Assembly: GCA_028710415.1 (NCBI GenBank)
Contig: JAQTUE010000010.1
Coordinates: forward strand, 124,001-188,000
Length of the DNA: 64,000 nt
Reading direction: 5' to 3'
Origin: Paludibacter sp.
GTDB taxonomy: Bacteria > Bacteroidota > Bacteroidia > Bacteroidales > Paludibacteraceae
Part shown: piece by piece, positions 1 through 8,302 of the stretch
Position numbering within the stretch: position 1 is the first letter of the stretch
Layout of the letters: each line of letters starts with the position of its first letter
Notes under the pieces: generated by a model
Seen by the model: only the letters and a program-made list of their open reading frames with translations
Databases searched by the model: none
Told to the model about the DNA's origin: nothing
Made by a program: the position numbers and the translations under genes

Positions 1-114
1 AGGTTTTTCTATCTTATTATGTTGTGCAAAGGATAATTCCTTTCGTTGAGTATAGTTATACATGTAACCAGCATTCCATTTTTATTTAGTAAGGGACATA
101 TCCGGAAAAACGAA

Positions 115-369
115 TTATTCGAATGACAAAACCTCCATAAAATAATCGTATTTCTCAAAATCGAAGTTTACATCTATTATTTTATTTATTTCTAGAGCTT
201 CTTTAAATCCAATCTCATAGCACATGTATAAGTAGTCCTCATCATTTTGATAGTGAATAAAAATTTCGTGTAATAAATTTATGTCTATCTCAAAAGAAAA
301 CTTATTCACTAATAACTCTGTTTTTTTATCATAATAACATATGAATCTTCTGTAATCACTCATATCCAT
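115..369 (-). CDS. Small hypothetical protein, possibly DUF7683-like
   Basis: This is a small acidic protein with no signal peptide or membrane segment, so it is probably cytoplasmic. The reading frame stays open upstream to a TTG at 462, but that codon lies inside a palindromic repeat and the intervening residues are a lysine-rich run. I therefore prefer the ATG at 369, which gives about 84 residues starting MDMSDYRRF. The YYDKKTELL segment followed by acidic residues is reminiscent of the small DUF7683 family, but this is recall, not a search. It is the last gene of an AT-rich minus-strand group that includes an immunity-like gene at 1787-2125, so an immunity or accessory role is possible but unproven. 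Confidence is good that it is coding and low for any function. Confidence 0.5.
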   Translation of the reverse strand: MDMSDYRRFICYYDKKTELLVNKFSFEIDINLLHEIFIHYQNDEDYLYMCYEIGFKEALEINKIIDVNFDFEKYDYFMEVLSFE

Positions 370-443
370 TTTATTTAGGTTCAGTTTTTCTTTTAGGATC
401 TCCGTCTTTTTTGGTTTTTTTACTGCCTTTGGGATCGTGTGCG

Positions 444-592
444 CTCTTTTGGCTAAAGCCAATACCGTTTTCTCCTTTTAAAGAATGGGCTAAAGCCCAA
501 TCCTATTGATTCCGATTGCCGCTTCTTGAATCAATAGACTCCAGCTTTAGCTGGAGAAATTAATTTAACAATTATATTGGCTTTATCTATAA
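444..592. repeat. Nested inverted-repeat element, copy 1
   Basis: This element of about 150 bp is built of nested palindromes. A TTGGCTAAAGCCAA hairpin lies at 449-462 and GGGCTAAAGCCC at 487-498. A CTATTGATT/AATCAATAG pair follows, then CTCCAGCTTTAGCTGGAG at 539-556, and a degenerate right arm ATTGGCTTT ends it. A second copy with the same order and spacing lies at 1333-1485. It sits between two minus-strand genes and supplies the misleading TTG start of the downstream one. It resembles REP/BIME-type mobile repeats; that classification is inference. Confidence 0.8.
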
Positions 593-746
593 TGTCCAGT
601 TACTGCGAGTATACAATCTTAGTTAGTTGTTCAAAACCGACTGCCTATAATGAGTAGCAGTTATCCTTGCAATCAGTTGCTATTTTTCTCATTTGTCAAG
701 TACAAATTCAGATGTACTGATATTTACGTTGTAAACTTATGCAAAT

Positions 747-1283
747 TCAATGTTTATTTTTCACTTTTGATTTGATCATTTCTTTATCTATTACTTCAAC
801 ATTTAATTTCTCACTTGACTTAATTCTTATTTTTTTCTCCTTATAAAACAATTTTATTGTTGGGAGAATTTCAATTAAATCAGTCCTATAATCGTTATTA
901 TTTGACTTTAAGAAGAGAGTCCCTAATAGTAAATTCACACCAACAGAATTTTCATATTGTTGATGTGGCAAGATTATCAACGAATCATTTTCCATGAAAG
1001 AAATGGAAAATCCATTTTGAGAACCATATCTATTTTTGTATTGAAACTGGATTATCATTTCAGATTTACGTGGATGAAGTATTATTACAGAATCCGTATT
1101 GTTTTTTAATACAAAATACAATTCTACAAATGGACCATCATTATCACCTTCTCTAAAATAATTTTTCGAAATGGGAACATTTATTTTTGAAACTTTTATA
1201 TTCTTTATTGAAAGAATAAATTGAGCATTAATATTCAAACACATGATGATTGCTATTGAGAATAAAATATGTTTTTTGTTCAT
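747..1283 (-). CDS. Secreted hypothetical protein
   Basis: The 178-residue product begins with a clear signal peptide (MNKKHILFSIAII..., likely cleaved after INA near residue 20), so it is exported; no lipobox cysteine is visible. The mature part is mostly beta-prone with many Asn, Ile and Lys residues, including a VELYFVLKNNTDSVI segment like the immunoglobulin-like fold of small periplasmic proteins. I do not recognise a family. The ATG at 1283 is the natural start. The gene lies between two copies of a palindromic repeat and is AT-rich compared with the plus-strand genes further right. It may be an accessory or immunity-type cassette. Confidence 0.6.
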   Translation of the reverse strand: MNKKHILFSIAIIMCLNINAQFILSIKNIKVSKINVPISKNYFREGDNDGPFVELYFVLKNNTDSVIILHPRKSEMIIQFQYKNRYGSQNGFSISFMENDSLIILPHQQYENSVGVNLLLGTLFLKSNNNDYRTDLIEILPTIKLFYKEKKIRIKSSEKLNVEVIDKEMIKSKVKNKH

Positions 1284-1332
1284 GATTGAAATATTAATAA
1301 TGTTAGATTCTTATCCAAAATTCAAATACAAA

Positions 1333-1485
1333 CTCTTTTGGCTAAAGCCAATTCCTAGTCCTCCTTTTCAAGAATGGGCTAAAGCCCAATCCTATTGATT
1401 TCGATTGTCGCTTCTGGTATCAATAGACTCCAGCTTTAGCTGGAGAAAATGAATTTAGTAATTGTATTGGCTTTAGCCAAAATGC
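1333..1485. repeat. Nested inverted-repeat element, copy 2
   Basis: This is the second and better-preserved copy of the element at 444-592. The outer arms TTGGCTAAAGCCAA (1338-1351) and ATTGGCTTTAGCCAAAATG (1466-1484) are complementary. Between them lie GGGCTAAAGCCC and CTCCAGCTTTAGCTGGAG in the same order as copy 1. The whole could fold into one long branched hairpin. Confidence 0.8.
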
Positions 1486-1489
1486 CTCT

Positions 1490-1666
1490 TTAATTCCTGA
1501 TGAGAAGCGCAAGAACTGAAACTAATACACCCATGCTTCCTACAACAACAGGAACCAACCACATTTTACCAATATTCCTGGTGTTTGGTATCAGGTCTTT
1601 TTTCAATAGGATACCTACGGTTATTAAAATGATAGATAGAATGATGCTTTCAAGTTCTTTATTCAT
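1490..1666 (-). CDS. Small two-helix membrane protein, hypothetical
   Basis: The likely product is 58 residues from the ATG at 1666 (MNKELESIILSIILI...). The frame is open to 1753, but those extra residues (MYNLECEVRRCHDEG...) look noncoding. Two hydrophobic stretches, about residues 6-21 and 35-55, suggest two membrane helices with a short polar loop. The stop lies only about five bases from the palindromic repeat at 1333-1485. I recognise no family. Small size and AT-rich context keep confidence low. Confidence 0.4.
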   Translation of the reverse strand: MNKELESIILSIILITVGILLKKDLIPNTRNIGKMWLVPVVVGSMGVLVSVLALLIRN

Positions 1667-1786
1667 ATACATATAGTTTTTAAACAATCTTACTAAAATA
1701 ATAACTAATCCCTCGTCGTGGCATCGCCGAACTTCACACTCTAAATTATACAATACGCCGAAATGGGGATATTGGACAAGATGAAA

Positions 1787-2125
1787 TCATTTTCCATGAA
1801 AAACGCTTAGTACTTTTCCGTCCTTTTTTTGTATTTTGATTACAGCTACTCCTCCTAAGAATCCTTTTGGTAGACTTCCTTCAACGATCCAAATGCCATT
1901 TTTTAGAACTGCATCAAATGGTTTTTCTTTATAAATTGCATCACCATAAATTGGCAACCAAACAGCAATAGCTATTCTTATTGCAGTAATTTTATCCGGA
2001 ACAAAACCGTCTTTTGGAATATATCCTGATTGTGCTTTAAGGTAGTAATTTCGCTTTTTAATTGAAGCCCCAAAAATAACTGTTGTCGCTAATATGCAAA
2101 TGACAATTAATAATTTCGTTTTCAC
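1787..2125 (-). CDS. NTF2-fold immunity-like protein (YbbC/YhhH type)
   Basis: The 112-residue protein has an N-terminal hydrophobic segment (residues 3-20, signal peptide or anchor). Its C-terminal domain reads GFVPDKITAIRIAIAVWLPIYG followed by KPFDAVLKNGIWIVEGSLP and ends GGVAVIKIQKKDGKVL. This pattern, a helix with an alternating Ala/Ile face, then DAVLxxGIWxVEGSLP, then a final strand ending in xDGKVL, is typical of the NTF2-fold immunity family found next to polymorphic toxins. No toxin gene is in the window: on this strand it would be expected upstream (above 2125), where only noncoding repeats are seen. It may be an orphan immunity gene protecting against toxins of neighbouring cells. 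Family assignment is from memory of the motif. Confidence 0.7.
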   Translation of the reverse strand: MKTKLLIVICILATTVIFGASIKKRNYYLKAQSGYIPKDGFVPDKITAIRIAIAVWLPIYGDAIYKEKPFDAVLKNGIWIVEGSLPKGFLGGVAVIKIQKKDGKVLSVFHGK

Positions 2126-2334
2126 ACTTTTTTCGTTTTAATGGTTCATCATAGAACCTGATTTTCTTTTATTTTCGTTCACAAAACTACCGATAATTTA
2201 TCTTAAATCCTAACAATTGACACTTATTTTCGTTTCCGCCCGGTATCCAGCTAATTGTTAACGACCCGCTTCTCCAAAACAAGGAAATCGGGTTTGTTTC
2301 TGGTCTTTATCTGGTTTTGTCCTGGTCTTACTTC

Positions 2335-2445
2335 CGAGGGGGTATCGAGGGGGTATCGAGGGCCTTTCGAGGGGGTTTCGAGGGCCCCAGCCCTCCGAAC
2401 CCCCTCGAAAGGCCCACTGAAGGCTTACGAAACCCCCTCGATACA
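2335..2445. repeat. 11-bp GC-rich tandem repeats with inverted copies
   Basis: Five consecutive 11-base units of the form CGAGGGGGTWT start at 2335, 2346, 2357, 2368 and 2379. They are followed by an inverted block: 2391-2415 is nearly the reverse complement of 2360-2384, and 2429-2445 is an inverted copy of the same unit. The run is strikingly GC-rich inside AT-rich DNA. Open frames across it on both strands are low-complexity and not convincing genes. Confidence 0.75.
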
Positions 2446-2566
2446 GCGAATTAGTCCAAATAGGGTAAAGACCGGAAGAAGAAGGAGGCAAAAATTGAAT
2501 TATGAAAAATTACCCCAAGAAATACAACTAAGTAACAGAAACTAAATAATGTCGTATTATTTTAAT

Positions 2567-2745
2567 TTAAATAAGGGAATAAGGGTTAGATATTTTTTCT
2601 TAATATTTCTACTAAGGGTTAAAAAACAAAAATATGGTACATTCCGGTTTATCGGAAAGGTTTTTAATATAAAGCACTTATATATAGACTTTAACCCTTC
2701 TTAGAAAAACAAACTCCACTATATTAAAACCCTAATTCCCTTATT
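2567..2745. repeat. Long imperfect inverted repeat
   Basis: The left arm (about 2571-2622) and right arm (about 2690-2743) match as reverse complements in two blocks: ATAAGGGAATAAGGGTT against AACCCTAATTCCCTTAT, and TAAGGGTTAAA against TTTAACCCTT. The spacer contains TTCCGGTTTATCGGAA. It is noncoding; it could be a long hairpin RNA, a MITE-like remnant or a boundary element. Confidence 0.55.
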
Positions 2746-2851
2746 TAGAAAAACTATAAAGTTGGATTTTTCAAGGAATAAAACAGGACACTATATTGTT
2801 CCAACTATTTAAGTAAGACAAAGAATTTAATGAAGTGTTTCTGAGTTATTA

Positions 2852-2966
2852 CCCCCTAATCCGTCAGATGACGGAGGATTTAAAACTCAGTATTTGAATA
2901 ATTGCTAATAATGAGTCTCTCCTGAAGATTCACTCTTACTCCTCCGTCAGCGGACGGATTGGGGGG
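2852..2966. repeat. Inverted repeat with GACGGAGGA arms
   Basis: CCCCCTAATCCGTCAG...GACGGAGGA at 2852-2878 is mirrored by TCCTCCGTCAG...GGATTGGGGGG at 2940-2966. Each arm is itself partly palindromic (CCGTC/GACGG). The element lies in the noncoding stretch before the muropeptide locus. Nothing else was recognised between 2967 and 3265. Confidence 0.6.
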
Positions 2967-3263
2967 TCAGGAATTAAATAGTTGCAATAATAGTCAGCTT
3001 ATATATTTAATAAACACATCAATATTTATTACTGATTACTTAAGTTGGATCAGACAGGCATTATTTTTAGCCATTTCGACAACCTTGCATTCGTAAAACC
3101 TGTTGCCGGATAAAGGATCGGGTCAATCCGTGCCTTGCCTGCCTGCGATTCTATTCCGGGGTGTCAGGCCCTGAAAATAAAGCAACAACAGGGTAAATCA
3201 AATCCGGAAGTACGTGAGTGCGGGTGGATTGAAAAAAAATGTTGGTAAAAAGATAAAAAGCTT

Positions 3264-3303
3264 ATGCAAACGTTTGCAATTTAAAAATAAATCTGTACTT
3301 TTA
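3264..3303 (+). promoter_or_regulatory. LacI-type operator over a Bacteroides promoter
   Basis: The perfect palindrome GCAAACGTTTGC (3266-3277) has the form bound by LacI/GalR-family repressors. Its second half supplies TTTG (3273-3276), a -33 box. Exactly 19 bases later comes TACTTTTA (3296-3303), close to the TANNTTTG -7 consensus. Repressor binding should block the promoter. The leader to the gene at 3493 is then about 180 bases. The same layout recurs at 13199 and 16290. Confidence 0.75.
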
Positions 3304-3492
3304 CCCCCGAAATCTTATATTAAGTCACTCTTATAATATTCTGTCTGGTGAGAAACTTGTTGTAAAATACAAAGACACAATTATTTAAATAATCTGATTT
3401 TAAGTAATCGAAGTACGGCAGTTCTAATTGAAAAAGTTCCAACGATTCCAATTCATTAGGCATTTTCAATCATACAGATAAATCCTTTTACA

Positions 3493-5271
3493 TTGAAAAC
3501 AATCCTAAGTTTTTTAGTACAGTTTTTTATTATCATCAGTGTACTGGCTCAACCCACCGTGCTTGGAGGATTCCAGAAAAGCATTAACTACGACGAACAG
3601 GTCAAGGTGTTTGAATCACCGGCATGGGCTCCCGATGTGAAATTCCACATCAATGCACCCTCGGCGGCTACCTTCGACCGGAAAAAGAAAGTTCAGCTCA
3701 TTATCTTTGCCCTGCCAAACGGGAATACCATTGAAAATACCATCGGGAACAAAGAATTGAAAGGCGTCGACTGGCATTACGATATTCAGCATATTGGAGC
3801 CCAGACGCGCTACCTACGCAGTAAAATTACGAATGCCAATGTGGTGGTGTGCTATGTAGAGTCCAATCAAAAAGCATGGAACCGATGGCGGGGCAGTCAC
3901 TCCGATTCGACGATAAAGACCTTGGTGGATTCGGTCAGGGGGATGTTCAGACCCTTCAAAACCAGTGTGACGTTAAACTCCCACAGCGGGGGTGGATATT
4001 TTATACTGGGTTACCTGAACAGCGTTGCTGAGATCCCTTCGTATGTGGATCGTATATCGTTCCTGGATAGCAATTACGGGTACGATGAAACATTCAATTA
4101 CGGCAAGAAACTATCGAAGTGGTTAAAGGCATCAGCTTCAAACAGGCTCTGTGTATTGGCCTACAATGACAGTGTAGCGTTGTATAACGGCAAGCCGGTA
4201 GTCAGTGCTACGGGCGGAACCTGGTACCGCACCAAAAGGATGATAGACTATTTAAGAAAAGACTTTAAGTTTGCCACGTCCATCGATACCGGTTTCTGGA
4301 AATACACGGCTTTGAATAACCGCATTGAGTTTATCCTGAAGACTAACAAGGAAAAAGCAATCCTGCATACTCTCCAGGTTGAGCGCAACGGGTTTATACA
4401 ATCCATGCTGTCGGGGACTAAATCCGAAGAAAAGGGATATAAATATTATCCTGCTACAGAACCTAAAAGAGCTTATGCCTCATTGATTCAGGCAAACCTT
4501 ACCTATGCCCGGGCACAGTTCCTGCCAAGACCATCAAAGGCAGTTAAGGGTTCTGTTTTTATGGAGAAAATTAAAAATATGACGTACCTGGAACGTGAGC
4601 CCCTGATAATTCAGGAAATAGAAAGAGGGAATACCCCTGATTTCTGCAAATCATTTGTGGAGGTGACTTTTCGAAGCAATGGTCATGTCTGTACGATTCA
4701 GGTGCTGCCCGATTATCTGGCAATAGGCTCCAATGAAGATTTTTGCAGGATACCTGTTAGCCCGGAGACAGCCCAGAAAATTGCAGATTACGTTGGATGC
4801 TCCCTGCCCACTACCCGCATGGTCGATACGATATCAAAAGCTGCAACCTACAGGATTGCACCCATTCCGCATAAACCTGTCGGGAATGCCAACGAGTTGG
4901 TGGAGATGTTTGTACTGCATAACCAGGAAATAGAAAAAGCACTGGCTGCAGTAGGAACAGGCTGGGGCAGGACTAAAAACATCGTTGACGGATTGAAAAA
5001 AGACATTGTCATTACCAACAGGCTGATGACGGAACCCGGGAAGGTTGCCATTTACGGATGGTATAAGCCCGATGGCACTTTTATACAACAATTGTATCTG
5101 GGGCACGTGCATTGGTATATGGATTACAGCCATGGTGTGAGGCTGGTTAATTCGTTGGTTATGCTGGATGGAAAACCGGCAACTGTTCAGCAAGTGCTGA
5201 AAGACCCGGAGCTTTATATGTTGTTGAGTGCTGAGGCAGGTGTGATGGAACAGCCAGGTTACAAGTATTGA
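3493..5271 (+). CDS. Secreted two-domain putative hydrolase, family not recognised
   Basis: The 592-residue protein starts at a TTG giving a good signal peptide (MKTILSFLVQFFIIISVLAQ); no ATG in frame fits better. Residues about 40-290 look like an alpha/beta-hydrolase-type domain: a central strand is followed by LNSHSGGGYF, placing a candidate nucleophile at Ser165, with a candidate acid in FLDSNYGYD (about Asp192). Residues about 385-592 form a second domain with VLPDYLAIGSNEDFCRIP, then AQKIADYVGCSLPTTRMVD, and later HVHWYMDYSHGVRLV. I recall this second pattern from uncharacterised secreted bacterial proteins but cannot name the family. As the first gene behind a LacI-type operator in a muropeptide locus, it may be an esterase, amidase or peptidase acting on cell-wall fragments; that is inference from context. 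Confidence 0.6.
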   Translation: MKTILSFLVQFFIIISVLAQPTVLGGFQKSINYDEQVKVFESPAWAPDVKFHINAPSAATFDRKKKVQLIIFALPNGNTIENTIGNKELKGVDWHYDIQHIGAQTRYLRSKITNANVVVCYVESNQKAWNRWRGSHSDSTIKTLVDSVRGMFRPFKTSVTLNSHSGGGYFILGYLNSVAEIPSYVDRISFLDSNYGYDETFNYGKKLSKWLKASASNRLCVLAYNDSVALYNGKPVVSATGGTWYRTKRMIDYLRKDFKFATSIDTGFWKYTALNNRIEFILKTNKEKAILHTLQVERNGFIQSMLSGTKSEEKGYKYYPATEPKRAYASLIQANLTYARAQFLPRPSKAVKGSVFMEKIKNMTYLEREPLIIQEIERGNTPDFCKSFVEVTFRSNGHVCTIQVLPDYLAIGSNEDFCRIPVSPETAQKIADYVGCSLPTTRMVDTISKAATYRIAPIPHKPVGNANELVEMFVLHNQEIEKALAAVGTGWGRTKNIVDGLKKDIVITNRLMTEPGKVAIYGWYKPDGTFIQQLYLGHVHWYMDYSHGVRLVNSLVMLDGKPATVQQVLKDPELYMLLSAEAGVMEQPGYKY

Positions 5272-5715
5272 ATTTTTGCCAAAGATATCCTAAGTTAATT
5301 TCTGTATTCTCTTGTATTTTGAGTTATGACCTCAACTCCAGTTCTTAATTCAGGTTGAGTGAATTGATAAATGAAAAAGAAATCAGCTTGCAATAGTAAT
5401 TTGAAAGTAAATAAGGCCCTACCCTTATACATTCATTATATCGCTGTATAGTAGATGTTTAAATTAGGAAATAAGGGCACGTTCTGGGGTGATAGAATAT
5501 TCTACTGAGGGAAAAAATAAAGAAAAATAAGGTTTTAAAGAAAAAGAAACTAATATTATCAACAATGCTTAAAAAAGTTTCAACTTATAAATATATTGCT
5601 TACTTTTCCTGAACTGTTAGGAATTAAACGCACAAAAATGGTTTTTATCCGTTAGTTAGTATAGGTTCCTTTCATGGAAGAAAATATAGTTTTATTTGAA
5701 ATTGCAAGATAAACG
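5272..5715 (+). promoter_or_regulatory. Intergenic region with candidate promoter at 5578-5608
   Basis: TTTC at 5578-5581, then 19 bases, then TACTTTTC at 5601-5608, fit the Bacteroides -33/-7 pattern moderately well. No TGCAAACGTTTGCA operator is present here, so the gene at 5716 may have its own constitutive promoter in addition to read-through from 3493. Nothing else was recognised in this 444-base gap. Confidence 0.4.
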
Positions 5716-7101
5716 ATGAAAAAGCAAGTATCAACATTTTTATTCTTTTTGTTCTCCATAGCCATGGCAGCTCAGGTTGTGCCGGCTACCATTGACAAAC
5801 CTAAAACAAAAAGTCATTCTACTGTCACAGCAAAAGAGCCTAATTTACCTGTTGTCAGCAGGGTGAAGACTGTAACCTATGCAACGATCGATTCCATTGC
5901 TAATGACGGCATTGAAAATAAAGTCTATCCGGGATGCCAGGTATTGGTTCTGAAGGATGGGAAACCGGTGTATAATAAATGCTTTGGCTACCTGACTTAT
6001 AAAAAAACTGAAAAGGTGATGCCGACCACCATGTATGATCTGGCGTCGCTGTCAAAGACAACAGGGACCCTGATAGCCATTATGAAACTGTATGATGACA
6101 AAAAGCTCAGCCTTACTGATAAAGCGTCCATGTATCTTCCGTTCCTGAGGGGTACCGACAAGGAAAATATCACGATTACCGAACTGTTGTTCCATGAGTC
6201 GGGACTGGCTGCATCCCTGCCATTTTACAAGATGGTGATAGAAGAAATCAGGACGAAACATAAAAGGAAATCCTCTTCGCGGAAACATCCTAAAGTGGAT
6301 AATTCTGATGCCGGCGTTAAGGTGATATTTAAGGACGGTTGGGTATCCAAAACGTATTCGGATGATTATAAAATTCATGTGGCTGAAAATTTCTATGTAG
6401 CCAATCGTTTCCATGATGAAGCCATGCAAAAGATAGCCAAGTCCAGGCTGAATGCCAAGGTTTACAATTACAGTGATGTAAACTTCATGTTATTAAAGGA
6501 AATAGTGGAAACGATCAGTGGTAAGACCCTGGATGTATTCCTGAACGAAGGATTCTACAAATCAATGAAGCTGGATTACCTGACTTATTTGCCATTGGAA
6601 ACGCACAAAAAGGATGAAATAGCACCGACCATTGTCGATGATGTATTACGCGGTAAAACATTGCAGGGATATGTTCACGATGATTCTGCCGCCTTTATGG
6701 GTGGAATATCCGGGAATGCCGGGTTGTTTGCTGATGCTGCCGATGTATCAAAAGTATATCAGATGATACTCAATGGAGGCGAAATTGATGGTATCCGCTA
6801 CATAAGCCAGGAAACCTGCAGGGTGTTTACCACAACATTATCTGCAAGCGGAAGGCGTGGTTTGGGGTATGACAAGCCCGTACCAACCAATCCGAGAATC
6901 AATCCGTGTTGCGACCTGGCACCAACTACGGTGTTTGGACATACCGGTTACACCGGGACCTGTTGCTGGGTTGATCCCGTCAATAAATTGGTTTTTGTGT
7001 TTTTAAGTAACCGCGTGTATCCGAATGATGCCAGCAACAAACTTTCAAAGATGCAAATCAGAAAGAAAATTCAAGAAGCGATTTATCAAATATTGATGTA
7101 A
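5716..7101 (+). CDS. Serine hydrolase of the beta-lactamase/PBP4* family, AmiE-like
   Basis: The 461-residue protein has a signal peptide (MKKQVSTFLFFLFSIAMAAQ) and the class C beta-lactamase-like fold. The active-site motif is SLSK (Ser111, Lys114), the second motif is YNYSDVNF, and a GHTGYTG segment stands in the place of KTG. A charged insert of about 50-70 residues (KHKRKSSSRKHPK...) follows the first motif. The next gene, five bases downstream, encodes a NamZ-type muramidase. In Bacillus subtilis, AmiE (YbbE), a serine hydrolase of this superfamily, is encoded next to nagZ and namZ and removes the peptide from N-acetylmuramic acid. By that analogy this is likely a periplasmic muropeptide amidase; a D-alanine peptidase or esterase is the alternative. 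Confidence 0.75.
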   Translation: MKKQVSTFLFFLFSIAMAAQVVPATIDKPKTKSHSTVTAKEPNLPVVSRVKTVTYATIDSIANDGIENKVYPGCQVLVLKDGKPVYNKCFGYLTYKKTEKVMPTTMYDLASLSKTTGTLIAIMKLYDDKKLSLTDKASMYLPFLRGTDKENITITELLFHESGLAASLPFYKMVIEEIRTKHKRKSSSRKHPKVDNSDAGVKVIFKDGWVSKTYSDDYKIHVAENFYVANRFHDEAMQKIAKSRLNAKVYNYSDVNFMLLKEIVETISGKTLDVFLNEGFYKSMKLDYLTYLPLETHKKDEIAPTIVDDVLRGKTLQGYVHDDSAAFMGGISGNAGLFADAADVSKVYQMILNGGEIDGIRYISQETCRVFTTTLSASGRRGLGYDKPVPTNPRINPCCDLAPTTVFGHTGYTGTCCWVDPVNKLVFVFLSNRVYPNDASNKLSKMQIRKKIQEAIYQILM

Positions 7102-7106
7102 AAATA

Positions 7107-8285
7107 ATGACATTGAACATGAAACAAATTTGGATGGTCTTTTTAGTACTGGTGTCTTTCTTTCCGTTGAAAGCACAGGATGCCCCTGTAAAAACAGGAG
7201 CCGAGAATACCGCTGAGTATTTTCCTTTGCTGGCGAATAAGAGAATTGCGATTCTTTCGAATCAGACAGGCATGGTGGGAAAAGAACATTTGGTGGACCT
7301 GCTTCACCGGAAGGGTTTTAATATTATTGCCCTTTTTTCCCCGGAGCATGGTTTCAGGGGGAATGCCGATGCAGGTGAACATGTGTCAAGTTCGATAGAC
7401 GAAAAAACCGGTATTCCAATCAAATCGTTGTATGATGGAAAGACATCCAATCCCGGCGAACAGGTCATGAATTCATTCGACCTGCTCATTGTGGATATGC
7501 AGGATGTAGGGCTTCGCTTTTATACCTATTATGCAACCATGATTAAAATGATGGATGCCTGTGCGGAGTATCACAAGAAAGTGCTGATCCTGGATCGTCC
7601 GAACCCGAACGGGTTCTATGTAGATGGACCAATCCTGGATATGAAATATAAATCGGGTGTTGGTTGGCTGCCTATACCCATTGTTCATGGCATGACCCTC
7701 GGGGAACTTGCATTGATGGCAAACGGGGAGAAATGGCTGGACAAAGGCCGGACCTGTGATGTGACTGTGATCAAATGTAAAAATTATACGCACCAGACCA
7801 GGTACAAACTGCCGATAGCTCCATCACCGAATCTCCCGGATATGAAAGCCGTTTATCTGTATCCTTCCACATGTTTCTTTGAAGCAACCCCTGTGAGCCT
7901 TGGCCGGGGAACTGCACTTCCTTTTCAGGTTTACGGTCATCCCAATATGTTAGGATATTCCTACAGTTTTACCCCGCGGAGTATGCCGGGTGCAAAGACC
8001 CCTCCTCAGATGGACAAGCTTTGTTACGGGAAAAACCTGAGTAATCTCCCCGATGAAGTGATCTGGAAGAACGGGGTTGATTTGAGTTATTTAATCGATG
8101 CGTACAACAATTTAAATATGGGGGATCATTTTTTCAGGCCGTTCTTTGAATTGTTGGTGGGCAGGGATTATGTCCGCAAAATGATCATAGCCGGCAAGTC
8201 AGCAAGCGAAATAAAGGCAGCCTGGCAGGAAGATGTCATTAAATTTAAAAAGCAACGTGCTCCCTATTTACTTTACGCAGAATAA
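7107..8285 (+). CDS. namZ: Exo-beta-N-acetylmuramidase NamZ (DUF1343)
   Basis: The 392-residue protein has a signal peptide (start at 7107, or at the in-frame ATG 7119, giving MKQIWMVFLVLVSFFPLKAQ). It carries the DUF1343 hallmarks: a Rossmann-like N-terminal domain with LSNQTGM, then LFSPEHGFRG with the conserved Glu, then DMQDVGLRFYTY, LDRPNPNG and VHGMTLGEL. This family was shown in B. subtilis and Tannerella forsythia to release N-acetylmuramic acid from the non-reducing end of peptidoglycan chains. Length matches the family. It sits five bases after the AmiE-like gene and 17 bases before the symporter gene, so the three are probably one transcription unit: cut the peptide, release MurNAc, import it. 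Confidence 0.9.
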   Translation: MTLNMKQIWMVFLVLVSFFPLKAQDAPVKTGAENTAEYFPLLANKRIAILSNQTGMVGKEHLVDLLHRKGFNIIALFSPEHGFRGNADAGEHVSSSIDEKTGIPIKSLYDGKTSNPGEQVMNSFDLLIVDMQDVGLRFYTYYATMIKMMDACAEYHKKVLILDRPNPNGFYVDGPILDMKYKSGVGWLPIPIVHGMTLGELALMANGEKWLDKGRTCDVTVIKCKNYTHQTRYKLPIAPSPNLPDMKAVYLYPSTCFFEATPVSLGRGTALPFQVYGHPNMLGYSYSFTPRSMPGAKTPPQMDKLCYGKNLSNLPDEVIWKNGVDLSYLIDAYNNLNMGDHFFRPFFELLVGRDYVRKMIIAGKSASEIKAAWQEDVIKFKKQRAPYLLYAE

Positions 8286-8302
8286 TAATATCCATCACCA
8301 CT

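Noticed and set aside
2255..2545. Overlapping open frames on both strands (96 and 77 residues) across the GC-rich repeat
   Set aside because: Translations are low-complexity readings of the 11-bp repeats; no start context, no domain, and both strands are open at once.
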